Of a DNA stretch of 64,000 nucleotides, positions 24,874 through 33,735 are shown one piece after another. The position numbers were made by a program, and so were the translations under genes. The stretch is from Tamlana flava (GTDB taxonomy: Bacteria > Bacteroidota > Bacteroidia > Flavobacteriales > Flavobacteriaceae), in assembly GCF_041287255.1 (NCBI RefSeq), contig NZ_JBGGTX010000006.1:27866-91865 (forward strand). Reading direction: 5' to 3'. The notes below the pieces were generated by a model. The model worked only from the letters and a program-made list of their open reading frames with translations. It was not told where the DNA came from and ran no database searches. The stretch's first letter is position 1, and the number at the start of each line of letters is the position of its first letter.

Positions 24874-25556
24874 TAATTTGGGTTTGGATTTTCAGAATAA
24901 ACCCATTTATTGGTCAATTCGTAAAAATCAAATTCTATGGCAGGTTTTTGCTCTTCCAGCCTACCACTTTGAAAATTACGCTGTAAAATATCCTCGATTA
25001 AGTAATCTTCTTTTTCATTCATGGGGTCGAACTCCCGTTTCAATGAAATATCAAACATACTGGCCGTAGTATTGTACCAAAAGGCTCGCCAACCGCTGCG
25101 GAGCTCCTTAACCAAGTCAAATGCCGTTGTTCCCGTTTGTCGGTGTATCAATTTTACCAATATTTGCCCTTCAGTTCGGGTCATTTTTTTGAGTTCTTCA
25201 GAAAACTCACCCTCAATATATTTCTGTACCTGTTTGGTGTAGCGTTTTTTATCTCTGTTTCTGGTTAGTTTGGCCATGCGCTGGTTCATGGAATCCAATC
25301 GTTCCGCAGCCAGTTTTGCATACGGATATACCTTTATGGTTTTTCTTCTTAGAATTAAGTATCTAATTCTATCTTCCTTGCTATTGAATTTTAATTTATG
25401 CAACAGCATCACTTCATCCAAATTAATGGCCGTTCTTGGTACCGAATCACCTTCAATAATAAGATACTCCACATCAGTAGAATCCTGCTCAAAATCATTC
25501 ACTTGGGCATACAGCAATACAGGAAAAAGAAGGATTATAAATCTTAAATAGTTCAT
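24873..25556 (-). CDS. DUF4294 family exported protein
   Basis: A 227-residue protein with a signal peptide (MNYLRFIILLFPVLLYAQ). It matches the Bacteroidota DUF4294 family, with the block LRRKTIKVYPYAKLAAERLDSMN...KYIEGEFSEELKKMTRTEGQILVKLIHRQTGTTAFDLVKELRSGWRAFWYN. The C-terminus is EFDFYELTNKWVYSEN. It is the first gene of an operon with the hemolysin-III-like and GNAT genes (1-nt overlap, then 2-nt spacing). Its function is not established. Confidence 0.88.
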   Translation of the reverse strand: MNYLRFIILLFPVLLYAQVNDFEQDSTDVEYLIIEGDSVPRTAINLDEVMLLHKLKFNSKEDRIRYLILRRKTIKVYPYAKLAAERLDSMNQRMAKLTRNRDKKRYTKQVQKYIEGEFSEELKKMTRTEGQILVKLIHRQTGTTAFDLVKELRSGWRAFWYNTTASMFDISLKREFDPMNEKEDYLIEDILQRNFQSGRLEEQKPAIEFDFYELTNKWVYSENPNPN

Positions 25557-25658
25557 CTATAAAACATTGGAGCATATAGCATGCCAAAATTAAGAATTTA
25601 CAAGGTTTAAAACATTTTTTTCTATAGATATTATTATTTTAGTGCAAAACTTTTACAC

Positions 25659-26747
25659 ATGGCGAAGAAGAGCATTCTGAATAAAAAGTCGATGGACTTT
25701 TTAGAAAAATATTTAAACAATGCGGCCCCAACAGGATATGAGTGGACGGGGCAAAATTTATGGATGGATTACCTAAAACCTTATGTAGATGAATTTATTA
25801 CAGATACTTATGGCACTGCTGTTGGCGTAATAAACTCAAAAGCAAAATACAAAGTGGTAATTGAGGGGCATGCCGATGAAATTTCATGGTACGTCAATTA
25901 TATCTCAGACAATGGGTTGATCTATGTGATTAGAAATGGTGGTAGCGACCATCAAATAGCTCCGAGTAAGGTTGTAAATATCCATACCAAAAAAGGTATA
26001 GTTAAAGGTGTTTTTGGTTGGCCGGCAATCCACACAAGAGATAGAGCAAAAGAAGAAGCTCCGAAACCAGAAAACATTACCATTGATATTGGTGCAAAGG
26101 ATAAAGCCGAAGTTGAAAAAATGGGGGTTCACGTGGGCTGTGTGATAACTTATCCGGATGAATTCCACATTTTAAATGGCGATAAATTTGTTTGTCGTGC
26201 ACTAGACAACCGTATGGGTGGTTTTATGATTGCCGAAGTAGCCAGATTATTGAAAGAGAACAAAAAATCATTGCCATTCGGACTTTACATTACTAACTCC
26301 GTACAAGAGGAAATTGGATTGCGTGGTGCCGAAATGATTACCCAAACCATAAAACCCAACGTGGCCATAGTTACCGATGTAACGCATGATACCACAACGC
26401 CAATGATAGAGCAGAAAAAAGAAGGTCATTTAGAAATTGGTAAAGGTCCAGTTGTAGCCTATGCTCCTGCTGTACAACAAAAATTACGTGATTTAATTAC
26501 AGATACGGCTGAAAGCAAAAAAATACCTTTCCAACGTTCTGCATTATCAAGGGCCACAGGAACAGATACGGATGCTTTTGCCTACAGCAACGGTGGCGTA
26601 GCTTCAGCATTAATTTCCCTGCCCTTGCGTTATATGCATACCACAGTGGAAATGGTTCATAAAGATGATGTTGAAAACGTCATTAAACTGATTTATGAAA
26701 CATTATTAAATATTAAAGACGGCGAGTCTTTTAGTTATTTCGATTAA
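25659..26747 (+). CDS. M42 family metallopeptidase
   Basis: A 362-residue M42 (glutamyl aminopeptidase/FrvX) peptidase, a two-metal aminopeptidase or related amidohydrolase. Metal ligands are visible: H71 and D73 in IEGHADEISW, D183 in RALDNRMGG, E217/E218 in NSVQEEIGLRGAE, D240 in IVTDVTHDT, and the late histidine in LPLRYMHTTVEMV. Length is normal. ATG at 25659 is the only good start. A clear terminator follows, so the gene stands alone. Confidence 0.94.
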   Translation: MAKKSILNKKSMDFLEKYLNNAAPTGYEWTGQNLWMDYLKPYVDEFITDTYGTAVGVINSKAKYKVVIEGHADEISWYVNYISDNGLIYVIRNGGSDHQIAPSKVVNIHTKKGIVKGVFGWPAIHTRDRAKEEAPKPENITIDIGAKDKAEVEKMGVHVGCVITYPDEFHILNGDKFVCRALDNRMGGFMIAEVARLLKENKKSLPFGLYITNSVQEEIGLRGAEMITQTIKPNVAIVTDVTHDTTTPMIEQKKEGHLEIGKGPVVAYAPAVQQKLRDLITDTAESKKIPFQRSALSRATGTDTDAFAYSNGGVASALISLPLRYMHTTVEMVHKDDVENVIKLIYETLLNIKDGESFSYFD

Positions 26748-26752
26748 ATATT

Positions 26753-26780
26753 GATTCCCGCTTGTCGGGAATCTTTTTTT
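26753..26780 (+). terminator. Terminator after the M42 peptidase gene
   Basis: A perfect 8-bp GC-rich stem (GATTCCCG 26753-26760 and CGGGAATC 26766-26773, loop CTTGT) followed by seven T. Confidence 0.92.
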
Positions 26781-26790
26781 AAATTAAAAT

Positions 26791-27357
26791 ATGGACGAAT
26801 ATATAGACGTAGTAGATAGAAACGGTAACCCAATTGGAGTTTCAGAATTGAAATCCGTTATCCATCAAAAAGGTCTCTATCACCATACTGCACATCTTTG
26901 GCTCTACACCAAAAAAGGTGAAATTCTACTATCCCAACGTTCAGCAAAAAAGGCCATTTGCCCATTAATGTGGGATGTTTCGGTTGCTGGGCATATTGAT
27001 GCTGGTGAAACAGCAAAACAAGCTGTATTAAGAGAAACCAGCGAAGAAATTAGCTTAAAGCTTTCTAAAACAGATTTGAAAAAAATTGGCGTTTTTGAGT
27101 GCTTTCAAAGTTATGATAATGGCATTCAAGACAATGAATTTCACAATACATTTATCGCCGAATTAAACGTTTCGGTTTCCGAATTAGTGCCACAAGAAGA
27201 AGAAGTTGAGGCTTTAAAATTGGTTACGCTTCATCAATTTCAAACACTTATTGACACAATCGGCAACAACAACAATCATTTTGTGCCTTCTAACAAATCT
27301 TATTATGAGTTTGTATTACAAGAAATTCAAAATAGTTTTCATCTATCCAAAAGTTAG
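26791..27357 (+). CDS. NUDIX hydrolase (IDI-like subgroup)
   Basis: A 188-residue NUDIX protein. The NUDIX box runs GHIDAGETAKQAVLRETSEE, with the catalytic R-E...E-E intact and the last glycine replaced (EEISL). The N-terminus EYIDVVDRNGNPIGV...HQKGLYHHTAHLWLY resembles E. coli YfcD and isopentenyl-diphosphate isomerases. However, the isomerase catalytic cysteine pattern is not clear, so it is named only as NUDIX. It starts 11 nt after the terminator T run. Confidence 0.88.
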   Translation: MDEYIDVVDRNGNPIGVSELKSVIHQKGLYHHTAHLWLYTKKGEILLSQRSAKKAICPLMWDVSVAGHIDAGETAKQAVLRETSEEISLKLSKTDLKKIGVFECFQSYDNGIQDNEFHNTFIAELNVSVSELVPQEEEVEALKLVTLHQFQTLIDTIGNNNNHFVPSNKSYYEFVLQEIQNSFHLSKS

Positions 27358-27429
27358 TCAGCATTGGTATGGAATAATTGAAAATGCTGTTTAAAATTCC
27401 TATATTTACTTCTACCAATAGTTTTGTAA

Positions 27430-27921
27430 ATGAGTGAAAAATTTAAGGTGAAAGTCAACAGTTCTTTTGATTTTGACATTTCTGGAGACCAGATTTCAAA
27501 TCTAGATGCACTTCAAGTTTCAAAAAACAACTTTCATATACTTCAAGAGAGTAAATCGTACAAAGCGGAAATCGTTGCTTCTAATTTCAACAATAAATCA
27601 TATCACATAAAGATCAATAATAATACCTACATGGTGAATATTATGGACAACTTGGATTTATTGATTAAGAAAATGGGGTTAGGCACTAAATCTTCAAAAC
27701 TAGTAGATTCCATAAAAGCGCCAATGCCTGGCTTAATTCTAGAAATGCATGTTGCAGTTGGCCAGGAAGTAAAAGAGAACGATTCACTATTTATTCTTGA
27801 AGCCATGAAAATGGAAAACAGTATTTTATCGCCAAGAGATGGTTTGATTAAATCCATTTCCGCAAAAAAAGGTGATGCTGTTGAGAAAAATCAATTGTTA
27901 ATTGAATTTGAAAGCCCATAA
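27430..27921 (+). CDS. Biotin carboxyl carrier subunit of an acyl-CoA carboxylase
   Basis: A 163-residue carrier protein. The C-terminal biotinyl domain (about residues 93-163) has the invariant EAMKMEN motif with the biotinylated lysine at K127, and a proline/glycine hinge KAPMPGLILEM. The N-terminal 80 residues are a separate beta-rich domain common in Bacteroidota carriers. It is the first gene of carrier-carboxylase-carboxyltransferase. The 118-bp gap to the next gene contains only a small hairpin. The complex is probably a propionyl-CoA or related acyl-CoA carboxylase. Confidence 0.92.
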   Translation: MSEKFKVKVNSSFDFDISGDQISNLDALQVSKNNFHILQESKSYKAEIVASNFNNKSYHIKINNNTYMVNIMDNLDLLIKKMGLGTKSSKLVDSIKAPMPGLILEMHVAVGQEVKENDSLFILEAMKMENSILSPRDGLIKSISAKKGDAVEKNQLLIEFESP

Positions 27922-28039
27922 TGGACATTTTTCAGACCGTGAACGTTATCCACTAATATAATTAAATTACCGAACCACATGTTCTTGAAAAGATTTAAAC
28001 AAATAAAATTTAAAAAATCTTCCCTTTGGGAAGGTTAAT

Positions 28040-29485
28040 ATGGGAATGAAAAAAATATTAGTTGCAAACCGTGGTGAAATTGCTATTCGTGTGATGAAAA
28101 CGGCAAAAAAAATGGGCCTAGAAACCATTGCTGTTTTTTCTACTATTGATAGAAATGCACCGCATGTTAAATTTGCTGATGAAGCTGTTTGTATTGGTGA
28201 ACCACCTTCTAATCAATCTTATTTGAGGGGGAATAAAATTATTGAAGTAGCTAAAAATCTAGGCGCTGATGCTATCCATCCAGGCTACGGCTTTTTGAGT
28301 GAAAATGCTGCTTTTGCTGAATTATGCGAAACTAATAAAATCATTTTTATTGGTCCGCGCTCCAAAGCCATAAAAATTATGGGAAGTAAATTGGCTGCCA
28401 AAGAAGCAGTTAAAAAGTACAACATCCCCATGGTTCCTGGAATTGATGAAGCTATAACCGATGTGAACAAAGCAAAATCCATTGCCTTGGAAATTGGTTT
28501 TCCCATTCTTATTAAAGCATCTGCGGGTGGTGGCGGAAAAGGTATGCGCATTGTTGAAAGAGAAAAAGATTTAGAATCTCAAATGAACCGTGCCATAAGT
28601 GAAGCCACTTCTGCATTTGGCGATGGATCCGTTTTTATCGAAAAATACGTGGCCTCGCCACGACATATCGAAATTCAGGTTATGGCAGACAGCCACGGTA
28701 ATGTTCTCCATTTTTTTGAACGTGAATGCAGTATTCAGAGGCGTCACCAAAAAGTAGTTGAAGAAGCACCTTCTTCTATTTTAAGTCCAGAACTTAGGGC
28801 AAAAATGGGAGAAGCGGCTATAAAAGTCGCTAAATCTTGTGATTATTTAGGAGCAGGAACTGTGGAGTTTTTGTTGGACGCCGACCATAATTTCTATTTT
28901 TTGGAAATGAACACACGACTGCAGGTAGAACATCCTGTTACCGAACTTATTTCGGGTGTGGATTTGGTAGAATTACAAATAAAAGTAGCGCGCGGAGAAT
29001 CATTAAGCATAAAACAAGAAGATTTAAAAATAAGCGGTCACGCTCTGGAACTTCGTGTTTACGCGGAAGACCCTTTGAATGATTTTCTACCTAGTGTTGG
29101 AAACTTAAACATATACAAAATACCAATTGGCCCCAATATTAGGGTGGATAATGGTTTTGAACAAGGCATGGATATCCCTATTTATTACGACCCCATGCTT
29201 TCAAAATTAATCACCTATGGAAAAACACGTGAAGAGGCTATTCAACTTATGATAGAAGCCATTAATAATTACGTAGTAGAAGGAGTTGAAACCACGCTCC
29301 CATTCGGTAAATATGTTTGTGAACATGAAGCATTCCGCTCAGGAAATTTCGATACGCATTTTGTTAAGAATTTCTATACACCAGAGACTTTAAAATCAGA
29401 GATACAAAACGAAGCAAAGATTGCCGCGCTCATAGCTGTAAAGCAATATTTAACAGATCAAAAACTTTTGCGCTTACCCTATTAA
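28040..29485 (+). CDS. Biotin carboxylase subunit of an acyl-CoA carboxylase
   Basis: A 481-residue biotin carboxylase that carboxylates biotin with ATP and bicarbonate. It starts ILVANRGEIAIRVMKTAKKMG, then shows the ATP-grasp loop KASAGGGGKGMRIV, the bicarbonate/biotin site ERECSIQRRHQKVVEEAP, and MNTRLQVEHPVTEL. Two ATG codons (28040 and 28046) are possible starts. The C-terminal 30 residues extend beyond a standard AccC. It lies between the carrier and carboxyltransferase genes, so it is more likely part of a propionyl-CoA type complex than the fatty-acid AccC. Confidence 0.94.
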   Translation: MGMKKILVANRGEIAIRVMKTAKKMGLETIAVFSTIDRNAPHVKFADEAVCIGEPPSNQSYLRGNKIIEVAKNLGADAIHPGYGFLSENAAFAELCETNKIIFIGPRSKAIKIMGSKLAAKEAVKKYNIPMVPGIDEAITDVNKAKSIALEIGFPILIKASAGGGGKGMRIVEREKDLESQMNRAISEATSAFGDGSVFIEKYVASPRHIEIQVMADSHGNVLHFFERECSIQRRHQKVVEEAPSSILSPELRAKMGEAAIKVAKSCDYLGAGTVEFLLDADHNFYFLEMNTRLQVEHPVTELISGVDLVELQIKVARGESLSIKQEDLKISGHALELRVYAEDPLNDFLPSVGNLNIYKIPIGPNIRVDNGFEQGMDIPIYYDPMLSKLITYGKTREEAIQLMIEAINNYVVEGVETTLPFGKYVCEHEAFRSGNFDTHFVKNFYTPETLKSEIQNEAKIAALIAVKQYLTDQKLLRLPY

Positions 29486-29490
29486 CAGAT

Positions 29491-31041
29491 ATGGATTCAA
29501 AACAGGAAAAAATAAATAAATTGAATGAGCGTATTGCACTTGCCAAATTGGGCGGAGGGCAAAAACGTATAAACAAGCAACATGCCAACAAAAAGCTTAC
29601 GGCACGAGAACGCATTGAATACCTTTTGGACGAAGGGTCCTTTGAGGAGATAGGCGCTTTGGTAACGCATCGAACAACAGATTTTGGTATGGAAGACCAA
29701 ATATTTTTTGGGGATGGCGTAGTTACTGGTTACGGCACAATCAACAACAGATTGGTATATGTTTATGCTCAAGATTTTACGGTTTTTGGCGGTTCACTTT
29801 CTGAAACACATGCCGAAAAAATTTGCAAAATCATGGATTTGGCTGTTAAGGTAGGCGCACCCATTGTAGGCCTCAACGATTCTGGTGGCGCAAGAATCCA
29901 GGAAGGCGTGCGCTCCCTTGGCGGATATGCTGATATTTTTTACAGAAACGTGCAAGCCTCTGGAGTCATACCTCAAATTTCGGCAATCATGGGTCCATGT
30001 GCTGGTGGCGCGGTGTATTCTCCAGCAATGACCGATTTTACCATAATGGTTGAACATACGAGCTATATGTTTGTTACAGGCCCTAACGTTGTAAAAACGG
30101 TTACCAATGAGGAAGTTACGAGTGAGGAATTAGGTGGAGCCTCAACACATGCCACAAAGTCCGGAGTAGCGCATAAAACATCAATCAATGATGTGGCTTG
30201 CTTGGATGATGTAAAAAAACTACTGAGCTATTTACCGCAAAACAACACCGAAAAACCAAAAAAGCTAAAAATAGATTTACAGGATGAAGTTAGGAATGTT
30301 TTATCCGATATTGTTCCTGACAATCCCAACAAACCATACGATATGCACGATGTAATCAAAGGTATTATTGATCACGATTCGTTCTATGAAATACATAAAG
30401 ATTTTGCCGGCAGTATTATTGTTGGATTTGCACGATTAGGAGGCCAAAGCATTGGCGTAATTGCCAATCAGCCTATGGCTTTTGCGGGTGTATTGGGCGT
30501 TAACAGTTCCAGAAAGGCTGCACGCTTTACACGGTTTTGCGATTGCTTTAATATTCCTCTTTTGGTGCTGGTTGATGTTCCAGGATTTTTACCTGGAACG
30601 GATCAAGAATGGAACGGCATCATCGTGCATGGCGCAAAATTGTTGTATGCCTTGAGTGAGGCCACCGTGCCAAGGATTACGGTAATAACGAGAAAGGCCT
30701 ATGGTGGCGCTTATGATGTAATGAACTCCAAACATATTGGAGCCGATTACAACTTTGCTTGGCCAGGTGCAGAAATAGCGGTTATGGGAGCCAAAGGTGC
30801 AAGTGAAATTATTTTTAGAAAAGAAATTGCAGTTTCTGATAACCCAACTGAAAAATTAGCTGAAAAAGAAGCAGAATATGCAGCAAAATTTGCCAATCCC
30901 TATAGAGCTGCAAGGCGCGGATTTATAGATGAAGTTATCATTCCAAAAAACACCAGAAGAAAATTAATAAAGGCATTTTCAACTTTAGAAAATAAGAAAG
31001 TAAATAGTCCAAAAAGGAAGCATGGCAATATTCCTCTTTAA
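29491..31041 (+). CDS. Acyl-CoA carboxylase carboxyltransferase (beta) subunit
   Basis: A 516-residue carboxyltransferase with the N and C crotonase-like halves on one chain, as in propionyl-CoA carboxylase beta subunits. The N half has LNDSGGARIQEGVRSLGGYADIFYRNVQASGVIPQISAIMGPCAGGAVYSPAMTDF. The C half has LVLVDVPGFLPGTDQEW and RKAYGGAYDVMNSKHIGADYNFAWPGAEIAVMGAKGA. It begins 5 nt after the biotin carboxylase stop and is the last gene of the operon. Acyl specificity (propionyl versus methylcrotonyl) cannot be fixed by eye; the overall pattern favours propionyl-CoA. Confidence 0.94.
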   Translation: MDSKQEKINKLNERIALAKLGGGQKRINKQHANKKLTARERIEYLLDEGSFEEIGALVTHRTTDFGMEDQIFFGDGVVTGYGTINNRLVYVYAQDFTVFGGSLSETHAEKICKIMDLAVKVGAPIVGLNDSGGARIQEGVRSLGGYADIFYRNVQASGVIPQISAIMGPCAGGAVYSPAMTDFTIMVEHTSYMFVTGPNVVKTVTNEEVTSEELGGASTHATKSGVAHKTSINDVACLDDVKKLLSYLPQNNTEKPKKLKIDLQDEVRNVLSDIVPDNPNKPYDMHDVIKGIIDHDSFYEIHKDFAGSIIVGFARLGGQSIGVIANQPMAFAGVLGVNSSRKAARFTRFCDCFNIPLLVLVDVPGFLPGTDQEWNGIIVHGAKLLYALSEATVPRITVITRKAYGGAYDVMNSKHIGADYNFAWPGAEIAVMGAKGASEIIFRKEIAVSDNPTEKLAEKEAEYAAKFANPYRAARRGFIDEVIIPKNTRRKLIKAFSTLENKKVNSPKRKHGNIPL

Positions 31042-31060
31042 CTTAAAAACACCAAAATAA

Positions 31061-31088
31061 AAAGGAGTCTGAATAAGACTCCTTTTTT
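31061..31088 (+). terminator. Terminator of the acyl-CoA carboxylase operon
   Basis: A perfect 10-bp stem (AAAGGAGTCT 31061-31070 and AGACTCCTTT 31076-31085, loop GAATA) followed by T to 31088. Confidence 0.93.
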
Positions 31089-31385
31089 ACCCTTTAATCG
31101 AACTATTACGTATTAATAGCGGATTGTTTATCAATTAATCCTGTCAGTTCTTTTGTGATAGATTATTACTTTGATTACAACCAACGCAGTCATCAAAACA
31201 ATATCAGCTTAAACATCACAAGAGCTTAACACAACCAATTGTTGATAATAGCATATAACAAATATCATAAACAAGGGTGATTTTCCGCAATAATCAACTA
31301 CGCATCTACTACGCACTTTGGTAATTGTTTTTACATCAACGAGTTATCTAATCGTTAAAAAACAAAAAGAAATTTAGTTTTGCGC
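31089..31385. other. Intergenic region without a visible gene
   Basis: About 300 bp of AT-rich DNA between the carboxylase terminator and the 3' end of the TPR-LuxR gene. I see no coding frame or RNA gene. The only pattern is a pair of direct repeats CTACGCA (31298-31304 and 31309-31315), 11 bp apart, not placed before any gene start. Confidence 0.5.
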
Positions 31386-32966
31386 TTAAATATTGCCAAA
31401 TGTTTCTTGAAGATGATTTACCAAAGTAGTTTCATCTTTATTGAAATCAATTTTCTTTGAAATTCTATAGCGCTTACTTTCTACCGACCTGACTGATACA
31501 TTTAAAAACACTGCAATTTCTTTGTTGCTAAATCCCATAAACAAGTAGTAACAAATAATGACCTCTGATTTATTTAAACTTGGATAACGCTCTTCAATTT
31601 GTTTGAAGAATTCAATATTAAGGTCGTTTACTAACTCTAAATGATTTTCAGATTTGTTTAGTAAAGTGGAAGAATCAATATGCAAATTTTTGTAAAGTGA
31701 CTTTATTCTTTCTTTTTGGGTTTCAGTGTTTTTTGTAGACGAAATTTCCCTAATCTCACTCTTCAAGTTTTTGATATATTCTTCAAGTCCATGGACTTTA
31801 ACCGCTAACTTTTCATTATTGGTTTTTAAATAAGAAAAGTTGCTCGACTCTTTGCCTTGTTCAACAATTTTCACTATTTGGTTTTTATAAAAAGAAAAAT
31901 ACAACAGACTCAAAACAACCAAAACACCAGAAAAAATTATTATCAACCCTATACTTAACATATTGTTTTGCTTTGTTTCGGCCAATTCAGTTTCCGCTTT
32001 TAATAATGAATCATTTATCAATATACTGGCTTCAACATTACTCTTATAGCTTTTTTTGTCAATTTCCATTAGTGTATCTATGTAAGCCTTTGAATTTTTA
32101 ATATCTCCTGATGCCTTGTAAATATCGGCATACAATCGGTAGTAGTCTTTTAATATATTCTCTGGCATGTAGGACGCAAACTTTTTAGATGCCTTAAGAT
32201 AGTATAATGTTGAATCCAACGCATTTGACTTAAAATGCAATTTGGCCAATTGCATTTTTAAGGTAGATACGAATGAATAATAGTTGTAATCTGTTACGCC
32301 CGGCGCATTTTGCAAGGCTTCAAGTTTATTAAAGTAAATGTGTGCCTTCTCATATTTGCCTAGCCTAAAATAACTGGAACTCAAAAGGTAATTGGCAAAC
32401 AAATTGAAGTATTGGTTATCCTCTACTTTTGCAAATTTATCAAGGTTACCTAAAAGCAAGTTTATGCATGACAGGTAATCGTGGTCTAAAAACTCGGCAT
32501 ATGCCCTCATTTGTTGCACTTCCAAAAGTCCATTGGCATAGTTACATTTTTCATAATATTCAATTGCCTTATCTAAATAATTATAGGCAGTAGTGTCCTT
32601 TGAAACAAAATATAAATTGCTAAACAAGTTTAGGCAAGCGTTTCCGGCAATCTGGTAGTTCTCTTCTTTGTCAGCATATTTTAAGGTAAAAATAATGCTT
32701 TGTTGCATTTTAGAATACTCGCTATATTCATCATGTATCAATGTTTTAATGGAATAATATTCAGATAGTCTTCCTTCAATATTCTTTTCTAAAGGTTTAG
32801 GAATAGAATCTAAAAATGATAAGGCTTTTTGTGTGTTATGGTCTATGTGTATATCGGCTGAATCAATAAAGCGGTAGTAATTTTCATTTGCTTGGCCCAA
32901 AGCCATCAAATTAAAAAATAGAATAAAAACACAACCTATTTTGAGAGAGAGGACGTACCTAAACAT
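31386..32966 (-). CDS. TPR membrane protein with C-terminal LuxR-type HTH
   Basis: A 526-residue regulator of a layout common in Flavobacteriaceae. A signal-like N-terminus (to about residue 26) is followed by about 280 residues of tetratricopeptide-like helical repeats outside the cytoplasm. Then come one membrane segment (about 335-358, MLSIGLIIIFSGVLVVLSLLYF), a coiled coil, and a LuxR-type helix-turn-helix at the C-terminus (YPSLNKSEVIICYYLFMGFSNKEIAVFLNVSVRSVESKRYRISKK). It could pass a periplasmic signal directly to DNA. Targets are unknown. The gene faces away from its neighbours downstream and lies after a PagL-like gene and a peptidase gene in the same orientation. Confidence 0.85.
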   Translation of the reverse strand: MFRYVLSLKIGCVFILFFNLMALGQANENYYRFIDSADIHIDHNTQKALSFLDSIPKPLEKNIEGRLSEYYSIKTLIHDEYSEYSKMQQSIIFTLKYADKEENYQIAGNACLNLFSNLYFVSKDTTAYNYLDKAIEYYEKCNYANGLLEVQQMRAYAEFLDHDYLSCINLLLGNLDKFAKVEDNQYFNLFANYLLSSSYFRLGKYEKAHIYFNKLEALQNAPGVTDYNYYSFVSTLKMQLAKLHFKSNALDSTLYYLKASKKFASYMPENILKDYYRLYADIYKASGDIKNSKAYIDTLMEIDKKSYKSNVEASILINDSLLKAETELAETKQNNMLSIGLIIIFSGVLVVLSLLYFSFYKNQIVKIVEQGKESSNFSYLKTNNEKLAVKVHGLEEYIKNLKSEIREISSTKNTETQKERIKSLYKNLHIDSSTLLNKSENHLELVNDLNIEFFKQIEERYPSLNKSEVIICYYLFMGFSNKEIAVFLNVSVRSVESKRYRISKKIDFNKDETTLVNHLQETFGNI

Positions 32967-33076
32967 TGTTGAGGGTCAATAGAATTTAATTGATTAACAT
33001 TCAAAATATACAAATAATTAACAGAAGAAGTAAAAAGTTTACAAATAAAACAATAAAGCAGATGTATACTACTTAA

Positions 33077-33721
33077 TTACCAAAGACTAATTAATACTGA
33101 AAATTCTATATTTGTGGTATTATGCCCACTGTTAGGAGGTCTCATTTCTAAATTGGAGATATGCCGTACAGAATATCTAAAATCCAGCTGAAAAGGCTTT
33201 ATCTCATAAGAAAGGCCTAAACCAAACACATCTGAAAAAGCATAACCTTTGGCAAGTCGTTCAGTTGCCTTGTCCGATATCATTGGCCCAACACCTGCAA
33301 TGGCATACGTGCTTAAATCCCCATAAATATTGTATCGTAAAATAAAACCAAGATTAAGCACATATTCCCTAATGGATCTTTTTTGGGTGTATAACTCTCG
33401 TTTTTCTAAATAGTCCTCATAATCTGTTTCCTTAACAAACCATTTGTTCAAAAGTTGGTGCTCGGCAATATTGTAACTCGGTTCAATAGTAATTTCATAG
33501 GCCCATTTTCTCTTTTTAGAAATACTATAGTTAAACAATAGTTTATAAAAATCGACCTCGCGCGTATAATCCTTTAAATTAAATGGCCATTTATTTTGAG
33601 AACCCGTGCCATAGCTTAAACCTAGCTTCAGGTTTTCCTTTTTTATTTGAGAGTAAGCGGAAAAATTATTGACAAACAACGTTGATGCAGAAAATACAAT
33701 AAAGAAAATATTCTTTCTCAT
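33077..33721 (-). CDS. Outer membrane PagL-like acyloxyacyl hydrolase (lipid A 3-O-deacylase)
   Basis: A 214-residue outer membrane beta-barrel protein with a signal peptide ending about SAYSQ. The C-terminal segment FRYSVRHISNLEMRPPNSGHNTTNIEFSVLISLW carries the H-x-S-N and P-N-x-G pattern of PagL-type lipid A deacylases, followed by a terminal aromatic residue typical of barrel proteins. The histidine and serine of the catalytic triad fit; I cannot place the third residue (glutamate) with certainty. The gene ends 110 bp before the TPR-LuxR gene start, in the same direction, and begins 14 nt after the zinc peptidase stop. Confidence 0.7.
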   Translation of the reverse strand: MRKNIFFIVFSASTLFVNNFSAYSQIKKENLKLGLSYGTGSQNKWPFNLKDYTREVDFYKLLFNYSISKKRKWAYEITIEPSYNIAEHQLLNKWFVKETDYEDYLEKRELYTQKRSIREYVLNLGFILRYNIYGDLSTYAIAGVGPMISDKATERLAKGYAFSDVFGLGLSYEIKPFQLDFRYSVRHISNLEMRPPNSGHNTTNIEFSVLISLW

Positions 33722-33735
33722 TTAAAATAAATAGG

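Noticed and set aside
28019..28033. CTTCCC-TTT-GGGAAG hairpin before the biotin carboxylase as an attenuator
   Set aside because: No T run follows, and it is only 6 nt from the start codon; at most it affects ribosome access.
31298..31315. Direct repeats CTACGCA 11 bp apart as a response-regulator site
   Set aside because: The site is downstream of both flanking genes, not before a start, and a 7-bp repeat is weak.
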